Of a stretch of 64,000 nucleotides of DNA, positions 22,301 to 33,095 are shown in pieces. The DNA is taken from contig NW_005179222.1 in the NCBI RefSeq assembly GCF_000350225.1, forward strand, positions 228,958 to 292,957, read 5' to 3'. The DNA is from Chondrus crispus. Taxonomy: Eukaryota > Rhodophyta > Florideophyceae > Gigartinales > Gigartinaceae. Each line of letters starts with the position of its first letter. Position 1 is the first letter of the stretch. The notes under the pieces were generated by a model. It was not told the origin of the DNA and did not search any database. It saw nothing but the letters and a program-made list of their open reading frames with translations. The translations under genes and the position numbers were made by a program.

Positions 22301-23581
22301 CCATCGCGGGGCACCCGGGCCAGAACCGTGTGTACTACGCACTTTGACGCGAATACTACTGGCCCCACCTGGCTGCAGACGTCGCAACCACGGTGCGAGG
22401 GTGTCGAACCTGCGCGATGAACCGGGTGAAGCTGAGGAAACATCTCAACCGATTGAGATTGTTTCCAGCTACGAGACCCCTCGAGAGCCTCGCGATCGAC
22501 ATCTTGGGGCCGCTCCCCAAGACGAAGACTGGAAAACGGTTCCTGCTCGTGATTACCGACCGCTTCAGTAAGCTGACGCAAGTCGTGGCGCTCCGCACGA
22601 TAATCGCATACACCGTCGCAGTTGCGTTCTGCGAGTCGTGGGTGTTTAAATACGGCGTCCCGCGCACGTTGCTGTCGGATAACGGACCGCAGTTCAGCGC
22701 CAAGTTCTTCCACAGCACGTGCCGTGTTCTGGGGATAACTAATATGTACACATCGGCATACCATCCCCAGACGAACGGGCAATTCGAGCGATACAACCGA
22801 ACGATCGCTGCGATGCTACGCAACTACGTAGGCGAGCATCAAGATGACTGGGACGTGTACGTGGGGCCGCTAACGTACGCGTATAACTCCCACGTACACC
22901 GCAAAACCGGCACGACGCCGTTCGAGCTCGTGCTCAGCAGACCACACCCCGAGTTCTCGCTTCGACGACCCGACGGTGACGCCCCCCTGCCGACAGAGGG
23001 GACCAACGCACCGAGTTCCTCAAGACCTTGGATTCGACAATCCCGAAGGCCTACGGGAGCCTGCGTCGGACGCAGGCTCGCTACAAGCGCGATTTCGATA
23101 AGCGCATACGACGGATCAACTCGCGACTCCGTCCGGGAGAGTACGTATACCTCAACCCTACCGACAGGGGGAAGACTTCGAACAAGCTCGCGTCCCGGCG
23201 GTTGGACCCTACCGTGTCCTCGCGAACGACCCCCGAACCATCACGATCGATCGTGATGGGGTCACTGAGCGGGTCTCCGCAGATCGCTGCGTGTACGCGC
23301 CACCGCCGACGGACGCGCCATGAGGGAGCACAACAACCCCAGCTGACCTTGCCGACAAGGTCAGAGAGGGAACACAGTACGCTGTCGAGCGACTACTGAA
23401 GCACCGAGATATGGAAGACGGAACTATCAAGTTCTTCATCAAGTGGGCGGATCACGACACGCCCACCTGTACTGCGCGGACTCACGTCCCGGAGGAGTTG
23501 GTGTCTCGTTACGCCCAACGCCTCCGGAAACGCACCGGCATGGACCTCAACTCAAACGTGAACGCGGACGTTCACGCTTGA
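19349..23581 (+). pseudogene. Pol of element B: protease, RT, RNase H, integrase, chromodomain
   Basis: Protease active site DTCSG at 19427-19441; RT with FCVDYRRLN, TLDCNSGYWQIP and the catalytic YLDD (near 20911-20922); RNase H with DTDASAYQLG and the DHDAL-WLMS end; integrase zinc region (His/His, CRTCAMN near 22400), then a DDE core with LAIDILGPLP, LSDNGPQF and NGQFERYN; a chromodomain near 23390-23510 (FFIKWADHD), one conserved Trp reading Cys. In-frame TGA stops at 19595, 21587 and 22345 (each CGA by one transition) and frame changes near 21975 and 23020 disable it. The sequence is otherwise well preserved, so it is young. Confidence 0.92.
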
Positions 23582-26237
23582 GGAGGGGGCCCTCAACCGC
23601 TCCTTCGCGGATTAAAACGTCAGGCTGCACGAGCAGACCGGAAAGAGAGGCGTGGAAGGACAGCTGCCCTCACGGGAGGGTCACGCGATCGGACGACGCC
23701 CGACGTCAAGACGTATTGACGGACAGAGCCAGTGCCAGAGGGCACGACGATGCCGGTGCGCAGCGACAAGTCAAGCAATCGAACGGCTTCCGACGTCGCC
23801 GACAAGACGCGGGAGCGAAGACAGCACGTACTGTCTTACAAAAAGAAGACGAAAACAAGTCCTCTCGGATGATGAGGAGAGACCCTGACGAGACCACGTA
23901 GTCGATCGCCGGGGAAGCCACCTCCCCATTTCGGTAATGGATACACGGAAGACTTGGCATCCTCTGAACCCCGACGCCGCGGGGCCGTAGGACGAAAAAA
24001 TTGGGTCAGCAGATGTACGTGCTGGCAGCTGAAATGGTGCACACCGGGCGAAGACGCTACCTCCGATCCCCAGGTCGACGGGGCCGTTCCCACCACCTCT
24101 GTACCGCCCCGCCGTCTGTGAACATGCAAAAAACGCGGGGCGGAGGAGAGGAGTTCGGAGATCGTGGTTGAAGCGAGCGGGCGTGGTGCGTTCGAGAATA
24201 CCGGGAGGGTCGCCTCCAAGGCTCAGGGCCAGTGCGTACGCGAACGCGCGGATCGCAGAAAATAATGCGCGAGAAGCAAGAGAACGCTTACCCATGCTCA
24301 ATGTACGAACCAAGTGGGGACGAGGCAGACGAACTCTGATGCGCAACTGTTACCTCGGCGCGGGCTCCTTTCATAACTCCGCACTCTAAAACTGCGAAAA
24401 TTGGGAAAATGACAAAACGTTGCCACTAAAATAGGTGGCATGACCGCCGTCTGTCAGTGCAGTGCCTGACCGTCGGAAAATTCGCCACGGTCGCCTTCTA
24501 AAAATGCAAGAAAAATATGGAGGAGAAAATGGGGCCCTACAGTCACACAATCCAAGCTGCACGTGCGCGCGCATGCAGCCCATGTACTGTACGACACGCA
24601 TGTACTTACATAATAAGACCCGCCGCCCGCCGCTCATGCCATCACCAAGTCACCCCCGCCGCCTTCCGAAAAATTTAGGCAAAAAGGTGGAGGGGCGGGT
24701 ACAGTGTACCGGTGGACATGTGCATTGCTGGAAAGTCGAGACAAGCTTGATTTCTCACACCGAACCGCCGCCACCCGACCCTAAGCTGTGAAAAATTAGT
24801 GAATAATGGACAATTACACTGGACGATGGAGGGCACGTGCCTTACTCACGCGCGCTATGCGCACGTGAGGGAAACAAACGGCGCACAGGAAGTCCCTCGC
24901 TCTGGACGCAGAGTACAAGGTCGCACGCGAGCGGCGAGCGACGAACACCGGGAATCTCGTGGCCTTAGCGAGACCGCGAAAACCGGGTCCGCGACTCCAG
25001 CACCCGAACTAACTACGATGATGCGCCCCTCCCCTTTCCCTTCCACGCCACTGCATCTGACGTTTCGTTTCTTCGCGAGGGCGTTCGCAGAGGCTAAGAA
25101 AATAGCGCACAGCGCAGGCGCGCCACGCCAACCAAGACGACTCTGGGGCTATCTCGCCGCCAACTGCACCGGCAGACGGCGGAACAGAAGGACGACGGGG
25201 GATGTCTCTGAGCTTGCAAATTGAGGGACGGCGGAAAGAGATTCGGGTCAGGGAGTGGGGGCGCGCTGCGGAGCAGAAGCACGTCTTCAAACGCCGTCTG
25301 CGCGGCACAGTCTGCGAGGAGGGCGTAAACACGCCTCTCACTCGACCAAGCAGAGACCTGACCGACGGCGGAAAAGACACGCCGCCTCACGAAGAGCCCC
25401 GACGCTCGTTCTCATCGATCAGTGCGCCGGAGCACGGCCAGGGGGAATTATTCAACGGCATCGCTGTTGCAAAATGGGGTTACACGATCTGCCACCGGAC
25501 CCCTAGGTACGACACGCCCCTACGGTGGGGAGCGATGCGCCCGACTCGCGCTGTCCTCGCCTATTCTTGAGGACACTTACCCCTGAGTGGAGCGGAACCC
25601 TCCCCTCTTTTTGAGGGGGGTTACTGTACCCACACACCAGACCATTCGGCACAGTCCCCCCCGGAAGAGAGACGCGCGGGGCTCGCGCAGTCCGCGTCGA
25701 CGCTCAAGGATGGTCATCTCACGAGGAACGCAACACCCGTCCACTGCAATTACACCTCATTGTAGACGCTCCCCCCGCTTCGTCAAGGGAGCGGGGGGCC
25801 TCTCTCTCCCTCTCTACTACAGCGGGCACGTCTGCTCTCTGCACCGACCCCAAACGGGAACTCTTACACGCACCCCATTGACTTCGTACATACGAACGCT
25901 CGGGGACTGTGGATCGCACGGTGCGTGACGGCGGTGGAAGTGGGGAAAGGGATGCAAACCTCGTCCCTCACCTTTCACAGGACAAGAAGAGCAGCCGCGA
26001 AAGACGCTGACGAGACGGCGGGGAAAACGCGGTTCCCCCTATTCGCTCCCCCCCTCCGGGAAGGCACCGAAGGGCGCATCGTGATGGAAGGAGAAGAGAA
26101 TGGAAGTCGCCCGCTCGCGCGACGATAGAGAGACTCGATACGCCACGAAACACCCTGCGGGCAAGAGAAGAGAGCGGGCGAAGAAAGCCTTTACGACACA
26201 GGAGAGAAGGGGCGGCGCTAGACGCTGCTCAAGGAGG
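23582..26237. other. Non-coding part of element B between pol and antisense ORF
   Basis: GC-rich, with open frames on both strands that overlap and look random. Fragments resembling ACCGNCGGAAAA recur near 24470, 25370 and elsewhere. No RNA gene, no further domain. Confidence 0.5.
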
Positions 26238-28530
26238 TTAGGGAACGTCCTCCCGGTCTCGCCCCGCCGAGGCGGGAGCCATGGACCCCGGCGGACAGTA
26301 ACCAGGGTATCGACGAATGGCGGTATCGGGGCCTGCCAAAGTCGGCATGGCTGCCCCGGACGGCGCACCGGCCGCACTCGGGTTGGCCCCGGCGCCGTCT
26401 GAGTCGTATGAATCGCGGATGACACCCCCCGAGGGGGCATAAGGATCGCGCAGTACCGGCACGCTTGCGTTGGTCCCGCGCACCCCCGCCAGAGGGGCAG
26501 CTTGCAGCTGGTTGCGCTCTTGGCGGTACCGATCGCGATCGGCCGCCGCGTGCTCGTAGGCGCTAGCCTGTACCCGAGCCTCCTCCCACAAGGAGTGGGC
26601 CTCGTGCTGTGACTGCTGCCACGCCAAGGATAGCGCGTCACGTTCCCCGGTGATACGACGCGTCTCCGCGCTTCGGGCAAGGAACCACTCCACCAGTGTG
26701 GAGAGGAGAGCCCCCACGGTCCACGACCGCTCGCCGGACGCACTCAGCACCCCGGCGAGCGCAGAAATACCCTCGATGTCCCGCCTCGAGAGGCCGAGGT
26801 CTCGAACCGCCACTCCCAGGGAACCGGGAACCCCCGGAGGATGAAGAGGTGGAATCGGAGCCGTCGTTTGGGTCCCTGTCGCGACGTGCGACCCGGCACG
26901 AGTGCCAAGAGGAACGGAAGGCGAGAAACAAGGAGGTTGAAGACTCGAGAGGACCGGAGCTGCAGTTACAGCGTCCAAATCGCGGTATCGCTTGCGTCGA
27001 GTTCGCCGCGATTCAGACCCCACTCCGCCGCGCTTGCCGGGCAGCTCGACCGAAGTCGAGCCGGCCGTCGGGCGCGCGACGAAGGAGTCGGAGGTCAAGT
27101 CGTAAGAGAGATATGCGCTCTGGCCTCCGGTCGTGTAGTCGGTCCAGCACCGGTGGTTGCGCTCGCTCACCTCCGGTGCTCTCGTCATGAGGACGATCAC
27201 GGCGCGGAATGACCGACGTACGTGAACGGACACGCGCTCGAGAGGGTACATAGGAGCGTCCGGAAGGCCCGGCGTCACTCGCTCAAGAAACGCGATCATG
27301 TAGGGCCACTGGAGAAACACGAGTCCGTGTGCACCAACCTCGGCCATAAAGGCACTGCACAGAGACAAGGCCCACTCCCGCTCGAAATTATAGACCAACC
27401 GGGAGTGTAAAGGGTGCTGCGGATCGAGACCCGCAAAACCGAAGTGCTTGAGGGCCGGCGGGAGGAGGGGATGGACCCCTAGCGACGGAAAAGACGCCCG
27501 GACCGAGAAGGGCAACGCGGGGAAATCCTCGATGGATAAGCCGCGTTCGAAAGCCGACGAGGAGTAGACGCCCTCGTCCTCCTCGGCAGAGTGACGGTAG
27601 ACGGACCAGTCGTACTGCGCGATCCAGATGGCATACAAGCGCATTAATGAGCAGGCTGATTTCTGCAGCGCGACCCGAGGCTTCGTGTAGCCGTAGGGGC
27701 GCGGAGTCACGTACAGACCGGGGATCTCGGGAAGGATTAAACGATGAGCGTCGACTGCGCTCCGAGTATACAGGAAAAACGATCTTGTCGATGTAGAGCA
27801 CCTCGTCGACACTGTCGGCGAATGTGCGATCCCCGGGGATCTCCTCGGGGATCTGATACACAATACCTTTGCCGCCCGACACCAACTGCCCAAGGGCGGC
27901 CGAGGCCGCCTCCGAAAGGCCTACGTCGTGTATCTGCCGGATACGCTGCAAATCAGGGCGAAGCTGAGGGCGTGTGAGTAATTCGCCAAGGGTGATACCG
28001 GTACGACTGTGACGAAGCCAGCCGTAGTGTAGCTACTCGAGAGGGAGAGGAGCAGAGCGCTCTAGAGGTGAGCCGAACCATCTGGTGGTTGACGACACGA
28101 GGCCCGCCTCGCGTGATCCGTCGACACGGACCCCCTCGCCGACCGTATCGGGGCCGCGGTCGCCAACGGGTGCGACGCGCGAACCCGGGGATTCCGGGAA
28201 CGAGATGCCGGGTCCCTGCGATAAAGGACCCGCACTGCGAGGACGGAGGGCCTCAGAGAGGCCAGCAGGAGGAGTGACCGGCGCCGCGACGCCGAGGTCC
28301 GACTCTGGCCGACGCGGCTCGTCGGCCTCTGACGCTGGCAACGGCGCCGCCCCTGCCGGCGCGAACACCAAGGGAGCACGAGCGGGCCGCAACTTCTGGA
28401 ACACGATGACAGGCGCCCCCGTAGGAGCCACGGGACCCACGGAGGGGGGAGTAAAGACACCCCCGGCATCGGCCGCCGCGGTGGACGAACCGGTAGCGTC
28501 CCCCGACGAGGCGGGGAGCAGAAGTGTCAT
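26238..28530 (-). pseudogene. Large antisense ORF of element B, unknown protein
   Basis: Starts at ATG 28530 and reads 165 codons (Pro, Ala, Ser, Gly rich) to a TAG at 28033-28035, stays in the same frame to about 27780, then shifts frame and runs on to 26238: about 760 codons in all. The middle part (about 27000-27950) looks globular, rich in aromatic residues (for example LYAIWIAQYDWSVYRH and LVFLQWPYMIAFLERV); the C-terminal third has a helical, Glu/Arg/Gln-rich probable coiled coil (about 26490-26690). I do not recognise the family. It lies opposite to gag-pol, between pol and the 3' LTR, where some large plant gypsy elements carry antisense or extra ORFs. It is not an env gene by position or strand. 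One stop and one frameshift argue that this copy is inactive. Confidence 0.65.
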
Positions 28531-28704
28531 AACACGAGGAGCAGCCGGCGCGCGTGACGAGCAAGCGGGAGCGTGCGAGTGGAAGCAGAGGAGTCACGAA
28601 GTGAAAAGGAGGGATTATCGGGGAGACAGCAGGCGACACTCCTCGCCAAGGGGGATTGCTGCAACGAAAGCTACCACGACACGTGACCACAGACGGTCAC
28701 CGTT

Positions 28705-28714
28705 AAGGGGAGGG
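28705..28714 (+). promoter_or_regulatory. Polypurine tract of element B
   Basis: AAGGGGAGGG, three bases before the 3' LTR, the expected plus-strand primer site. Confidence 0.75.
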
Positions 28715-28717
28715 CCG

Positions 28718-29373
28718 TGTGGTATAACCCCCCGCTGGGGCTTTATTTTAGATTAGATCAACTCAGAATCGGATCGGTTACTGTAGGGCTCGATGCTCTA
28801 CAGTACCAACACGTGTACCCCCAAGTACAGGGGCGCACGTGTACACGTGTACGCGCGGGAGCGAAGAGCGCGCCCACACGTGTACTGTCAGCCCCGATGG
28901 CTGACAGTATTACAGTGTCGACCGACCGCTACAGTACACCGGTACTGTACTATTATGATAGATTATTATGTACATTAATTATGGGGCAGACCGGCGGCGG
29001 GAAGGGGCGACAAGGAAGGACTTGTCGACGACCGACCGCGGAGGGTGGACTCCCCGCTTATTCTAACCGCGCGCCTTCGCGTTCGGGCGCGTTAGACGGC
29101 ACCGAGCGCGGGTAGAGGACGCGCAACGCACGCCCACGAGCCGGATCCACCTCCGCCCGTCGATACCGGATCGTTACCCAGTACCGCACCGCGGTGTCGA
29201 GGCGTCGATCCGCGCGCGCGTGCGCGCGTCCTCCCCGATCCCGCTCTACCACGCTACCCGGGCCCGTGCTTCGGTTCCGTAGTGGGTGTCCGTCTTCCCT
29301 TGTCTTCTCCCTCTCGAGGGTCTCCGCAAGAACTGAGTATACACCCCGCTCCGTTGGGGGTGTTTATACTACA
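28718..29373 (+). repeat. 3' LTR of element B (656 bp)
   Basis: Matches 15557-16213 over its whole length with about 20 differences by eye, most of them C/T or G/A. Followed by the target duplication CATCT and then directly by gypsy A coding sequence. Confidence 0.95.
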
Positions 29374-29970
29374 CATCTGATTTAGGCACAAGCACCACCG
29401 GGCTAGCCCACTCACTTTGAGCGGGCTCGATGACATCCTTGTCCAGCATCTTCTGTACGGATTCTTTCAAGACGTTCCGGGCCCCAGGCCCTGCTCGATA
29501 TGGTTGGGAGAAAACCGGTTTGGCTCCCGGGACTAACGGTATCCCGTGTTCTGTTATTTCCACGGAGCCCAGTTGACCGTGCCACATTTGGGCGAATGCA
29601 CGAAGGAGCTTTGGCACATTGCGTCGATTGTCGTCCGACAGATGATCGAGTTCTAAGTCATCAATATCTGTCGACTTCGACTTCTTGTCTCCATGACTAG
29701 ACTTTCCGGCGGTACAAGCGACAGGAGGCCAGGCCCTGCCCCCTCTTCATCTCGTGATATACTTCTCTGGTTGGCAGACCAAAGTCGACCGACAGAATTT
29801 GATTGGGTGCTGTCACGGCAATTCCAATCCGCTCTCGTTTTTGAAGTTTTGGTCGCTGACCGTGAGAAGTTCGCAACGCGGACTAAGAATGGTACATGTG
29901 GACGTATGTCAGCGACCCCATTGGACAGGCTGACTTGCTTTCTTAGATTCAATTTCTCCGTAACACGAGA
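29374..29970 (-). pseudogene. Gypsy A: protease end and N-terminal RT
   Basis: Minus-strand frame with VSLSNGVADIRPHVPF (protease C-terminal region, parallel to VRLTNGVAKVLPNQTF in element B) at about 29850-29950, then, after frame changes, ITEHGIPLVPGAKPV and VIEPAQSEWASPVVLVPK, the start of RT. Upstream of 29970 no gag is found; a plus-strand ORF begins at 29971. Confidence 0.8.
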
Positions 29971-31697
29971 ATGTCCAAGGAGGAACTAAGAGTTTTAGGT
30001 ATGGAGAGTTTGGAAGATTTTGAAGCTAGACTCAATGCGTTACATCAACTGAGCATATCTCTCAAAGAAGTACGCGATCTAGTTCCTTGTTCATCGCAAG
30101 GGATAATTGTAGTTTCTACCATATTGTAGTATAATCACCCCCAACGACGAGGGGGTGAGTACTGACAGTTCCGAAGGACCCCGATCGGCGGGAAGACAGA
30201 AGCACGGCCCACCCACGGTACCGAGCACGGGCTTGAGGTAGCGTTGGTAGAGCGGGATCGGGGAGGACGTGCGCACGCGCCAGCGGTTCGACGCCTCGAC
30301 GCCCCGGAGCGGTACTGGGTGACGATCCATTACCGACGGGCGGAGGCGGAGCCGGCTCGTGGGCGTGTACGTGCGTCCTCAACCCGCGCGCGGTGCTACT
30401 CTAAGGTAACTAAAGGAAGTACCTGAAAGTAAGCGGGCGGACCAAGGTGGAAGATCCTTGACAAGTCCGTGCTTGTCGTCCTCCACCGCCGGAGGTCCGC
30501 TCATATTTAATATACAGAGTCACCTATCATAACATTACAGTAGTGCAGGTCAGCCTGCACGGTAGTGCTGTCAGCCGTCGAGGCTGGCGGCACACGTCTT
30601 GTACACATGTGTGCGCGCGCCTCCGTACACGTGGGGTACACGTGTGCGCACGCACTGAGGTACTGTAGAGCTCGTGCTCTACAGTTATAGATCTAATGTA
30701 AATCTAATTCCGGGAGGGGGATATGCTACACATATTTGATGCTTATCGGTCCTGCATCATTGCTCCAGATCATTTATATCTTGGCTTGGCTCAGGATGTT
30801 ATCAATTGTACATTGAGACACGTACCGGTACAAGTGAGAAGAGATGCGGAGGAGTTTTCGAAGGAAAACCTTGCTTCAGGAGGCATAGTTTACCAGAACC
30901 GTCTCATGAATATCGAGAGAATGGAAGTATACAGCATGAGCATCTTGGCGATGTACTCTTTCCTCCTTATCGCACCTCAAGCATTCAAGAGTGCCTGGAA
31001 GTTGTACTGTAGTACTAATGGGACAGAACAGTCTGAGGACAAAGTTGTGAATCAATGTCTCGAATTGTTACAGGACTTCCAGGAACTTGTCTCTCGAACT
31101 CAGTTTCATCCGGTTGCATGCATCGACGCACCGAATGCTGTGCATGAATACAATCGATCAGGCGGATTGCAACGCCTTCAATCGCTTAAGAAACGTTCGA
31201 TTGTGTATGTTGAGAAACTAGCAGCTCTTTGTCGGAGGTCCCAGAAGGCGAAGCAAGCGTTGGACAAGCCTAATGTCCATCGGCTAATGGAGGTCTACAC
31301 ATTCACGGTACCGGCGTTTGGAATCGCACAGTTTATACAAGAACTTGTGCTAGAAAAGGCTCATCAAGACATGAAGCGCGGAATAATGAAGTCCAACAAC
31401 AAGAACTGACAGCTCCAAGCAATGGAGCGTGCGATTGCACACGATTGGGCTAATCGCTTGGGTATTGAGTTGAAAGACGTCGAAAGGAGTAGCTCCGATT
31501 GGACGAATGAAGCCTGCAGATCTGCGCTCCGCCGACATAGTCGTCCCGAATGGTGCTCCCCTATATATGAAAGCCTAAGAAATCAGGCTCAAGCAGCATT
31601 CCCAGAATCTGTTCTACACTTTTCAAGGACGAGAAGGAAAACGATGTCCTCTTTAATATCTTCAAGTAAGTCTAGGGAGCCGTCGAAGTGTATCTAG
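29971..31697 (+). pseudogene. Transposase-like protein, cut by a solo LTR
   Basis: ATG at 29971; 51 codons later the frame is interrupted by the solo LTR at 30125-30730. Taking out the LTR and one copy of CATAT restores one open frame of 275 residues to a TGA at 31407-31409, after which the same frame stays open to 31697. Motifs: FDAYRSCIIAPDHLYLGL near the LTR and KPNVHRLMEVYTFTVPAFG with a FIQELVLEKAHQ stretch near 31290-31370. From memory these resemble the catalytic and C-terminal parts of TNP2/Plavaka/KDZ-type DNA transposases, but I cannot verify it. A GTAAGT...CACAG segment at 31666-31726 looks like an intron but does not keep the frame. Confidence 0.5.
30125..30730 (-). mobile_element. 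Solo LTR, B-related gypsy family (606 bp)
   Basis: Starts TGTAGTATAATCACCCCC, ends GGGATATGCTACA, duplication CATAT on both sides (30120-30124, 30731-30735). Minus orientation relative to element B. Contains the CTGTAGAGCTCG/GCTCTACAG stem (30663-30684) and several CACGTGT palindromes. Its exact removal restores the reading frame it interrupts, which proves the boundaries. Confidence 0.95.
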
Positions 31698-31742
31698 AAA
31701 GCCTTAAATACGATCGATTGTCACAGGGATGCTAGGGAGTTT

Positions 31743-32258
31743 TTGCAAACATTGGTAGATGTTGATACGAAAATCACTTCGAATGTTGAAGAAAATGAGT
31801 GCGTGATTACGGAGTGCAGAGAGGCACGGTGGGTCGTAACACTCGGAAACACTGACATACTGAAGAGACCTATCGTAAGAGCGGTTCGTGGTGATGTTAT
31901 ACAAAGCATTACCTGTTATTCCGAAGAAGAGCTATTGAGATTGGATGATTACATTGTAGAAACTTCCCCTCTAATGGTATCAAGTGATGCACGTTGAGCA
32001 TTCTCGATGATATCTGCAATCTTCGTGGTTAAGCCAAAAAATACCATGAACGATTCAAGGTCGTCTCAGAAGCATCGTACGGAGTTCTATGCCCTGGTTG
32101 TGCACTGCAAGATGACTGCAATCGGGTTGTTCACCGTTGAGACGGCAAGACCAGGGAAAATTCTGATTCCACTCCACAAGAATGTTAGGAGGGCCATGGC
32201 TCTGCATGATTGTGCCAGTGACGCCAAAGATGTAAGCTACTGCTCTGGAGGGATATAA
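31743..32258 (+). pseudogene. Unrecognised ORF, possibly the transposase C-terminal part
   Basis: One plus-strand frame of about 170 codons broken by TGA at 31995-31997. N-terminal half is acidic and Val/Thr rich, second half basic. It follows the transposase-like ORF closely in the same orientation, which suggests it is the rest of that protein or a second ORF of the same element. No domain recognised. Confidence 0.35.
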
Positions 32259-32447
32259 GTCGCCTTGTTCGACACAGAACGACCCTGCAGGAAGGTGTTG
32301 TTTATCAGATATATGGCCGATACGAGGGTTATCCTCCGCCAAGTGCGTAGACTTGGTGTATTTAAAAGAAACTGATGGTAGGAACCTTTAAACATTCAGT
32401 TGTGTATTGTATCTATGATTAAAGGTTTATGAACAGAAACTATGCTT

Positions 32448-33032
32448 CTAAGTATTGTTGTAAGAAACAAAAAGCTCTTCTCCGGGAGCAATATCTCTAG
32501 TTGCCACCACTTCGATCACCATATGCGAGCTGAGGTCATTGACTGAAGTCACTCGAGTTGTAGCAAATGCTATGTTCGGTTCCCTTGGTGCGATTAATCC
32601 TGTTTCGGCCATCTCTTTTTCCTTGTGTTCCAATTCATACTTCAAGTCGTTGATCTTTGAGCAAGCACAAAACTCCTTAGCAACGACGTATACCTCCTGA
32701 ACCGTTATGCTTTTCACGGTAAGACCACCATTATTTAACGGGATCTGCAACCCGAATGTCGTGAAGTCCTTGACAGTTGCACCGAGGATACCATCTTCAC
32801 CGTCACCATGTAGTTTGTTTCAGCTTCTCGATACCGCTGCAATTACTTCCTCAACTCCACATCCAGCCAACAATTCCAGTGCGGCCGGCATTTGGAGTGC
32901 CTCTCTCGTCTTCATCCATTTCAAGACTTCCGAATAGGCCACGCTTCCTTCTTCTGGGACTCCAGTACTCCTAAAGTATGCGGCACGAATAAGAGGGAAG
33001 TACGTCAAGACGAGGTCTTCGGCCTTCACCAT
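32448..33032 (-). pseudogene. SET-domain-like fragment with one internal TGA
   Basis: A single minus-strand frame of 194 codons broken only by TGA at 32820-32822. The last 50 residues resemble the end of a SET lysine-methyltransferase domain: an EPNIAF block where NHSxxPN is usual, then VVATRDIAPGEELFVSYNN, the family's RDIxxGEELxxxY signature near 32450-32510. The first 65 residues are helical. The usual NHS residues are altered, and no pre- or post-SET cysteines are seen, so activity is doubtful. It lies opposite to its neighbours in the ORF cluster. Confidence 0.5.
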
Positions 33033-33095
33033 TTCTCAATGTCGATGGCGAGCCGACAATGTAGTGCGTTAGTAATTGTGACTTAGATCTGTAAG

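Larger units (their letters stand above)
15557..29373 (+). mobile_element. Gypsy element B, complete, 13.8 kb, with antisense ORF
   Basis: Bounded by LTRs 15557-16213 and 28718-29373 and by the duplication CATCT (15552-15556, 29374-29378). Order: 5' LTR, primer-binding site, gag with zinc knuckle, 159-codon linker ORF, protease-RT-RNase H-integrase-chromodomain, a 2.7-kb GC-rich stretch, a long antisense ORF, purine tract, 3' LTR. The two LTRs differ at roughly 20 places by eye, mostly transitions. Recently inserted relative to A, but pol carries stops and frameshifts. Confidence 0.97.
12549..29970 (-). mobile_element. Gypsy element A (chromovirus), truncated, split by element B
   Basis: Minus-strand Ty3/gypsy pol relic in two parts: 29374-29970 (protease end and start of RT) and 12549-15556 (rest of RT, RNase H, integrase, chromodomain). 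They join at the CATCT duplication of element B, and the RT sequence continues across the junction (VLVPK on one side, the DG/RFCV region on the other). I find no gag and no LTR of A, so both ends are truncated. Many frameshifts and stops: long dead and older than B. Confidence 0.85.

Noticed and set aside
25587..26128. Small plus-strand ORFs before the antisense ORF in element B
   Set aside because: Short, overlapping and without any domain; likely chance frames in GC-rich sequence.
26238..28530. Env-like gene in element B
   Set aside because: Position fits env but the ORF is on the opposite strand, and no signal peptide or membrane anchor is evident.
31666..31726. Spliceosomal intron in the transposase-like ORF
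   Set aside because: GTAAGT and CAG ends are present but removal does not keep the reading frame.
16294..33032. Reassignment of TGA to an amino acid, suggested by many in-frame TGA
   Set aside because: Host genes use TGA as a normal stop (CABIN1-like gene), and TAG and TAA also interrupt the decayed elements.
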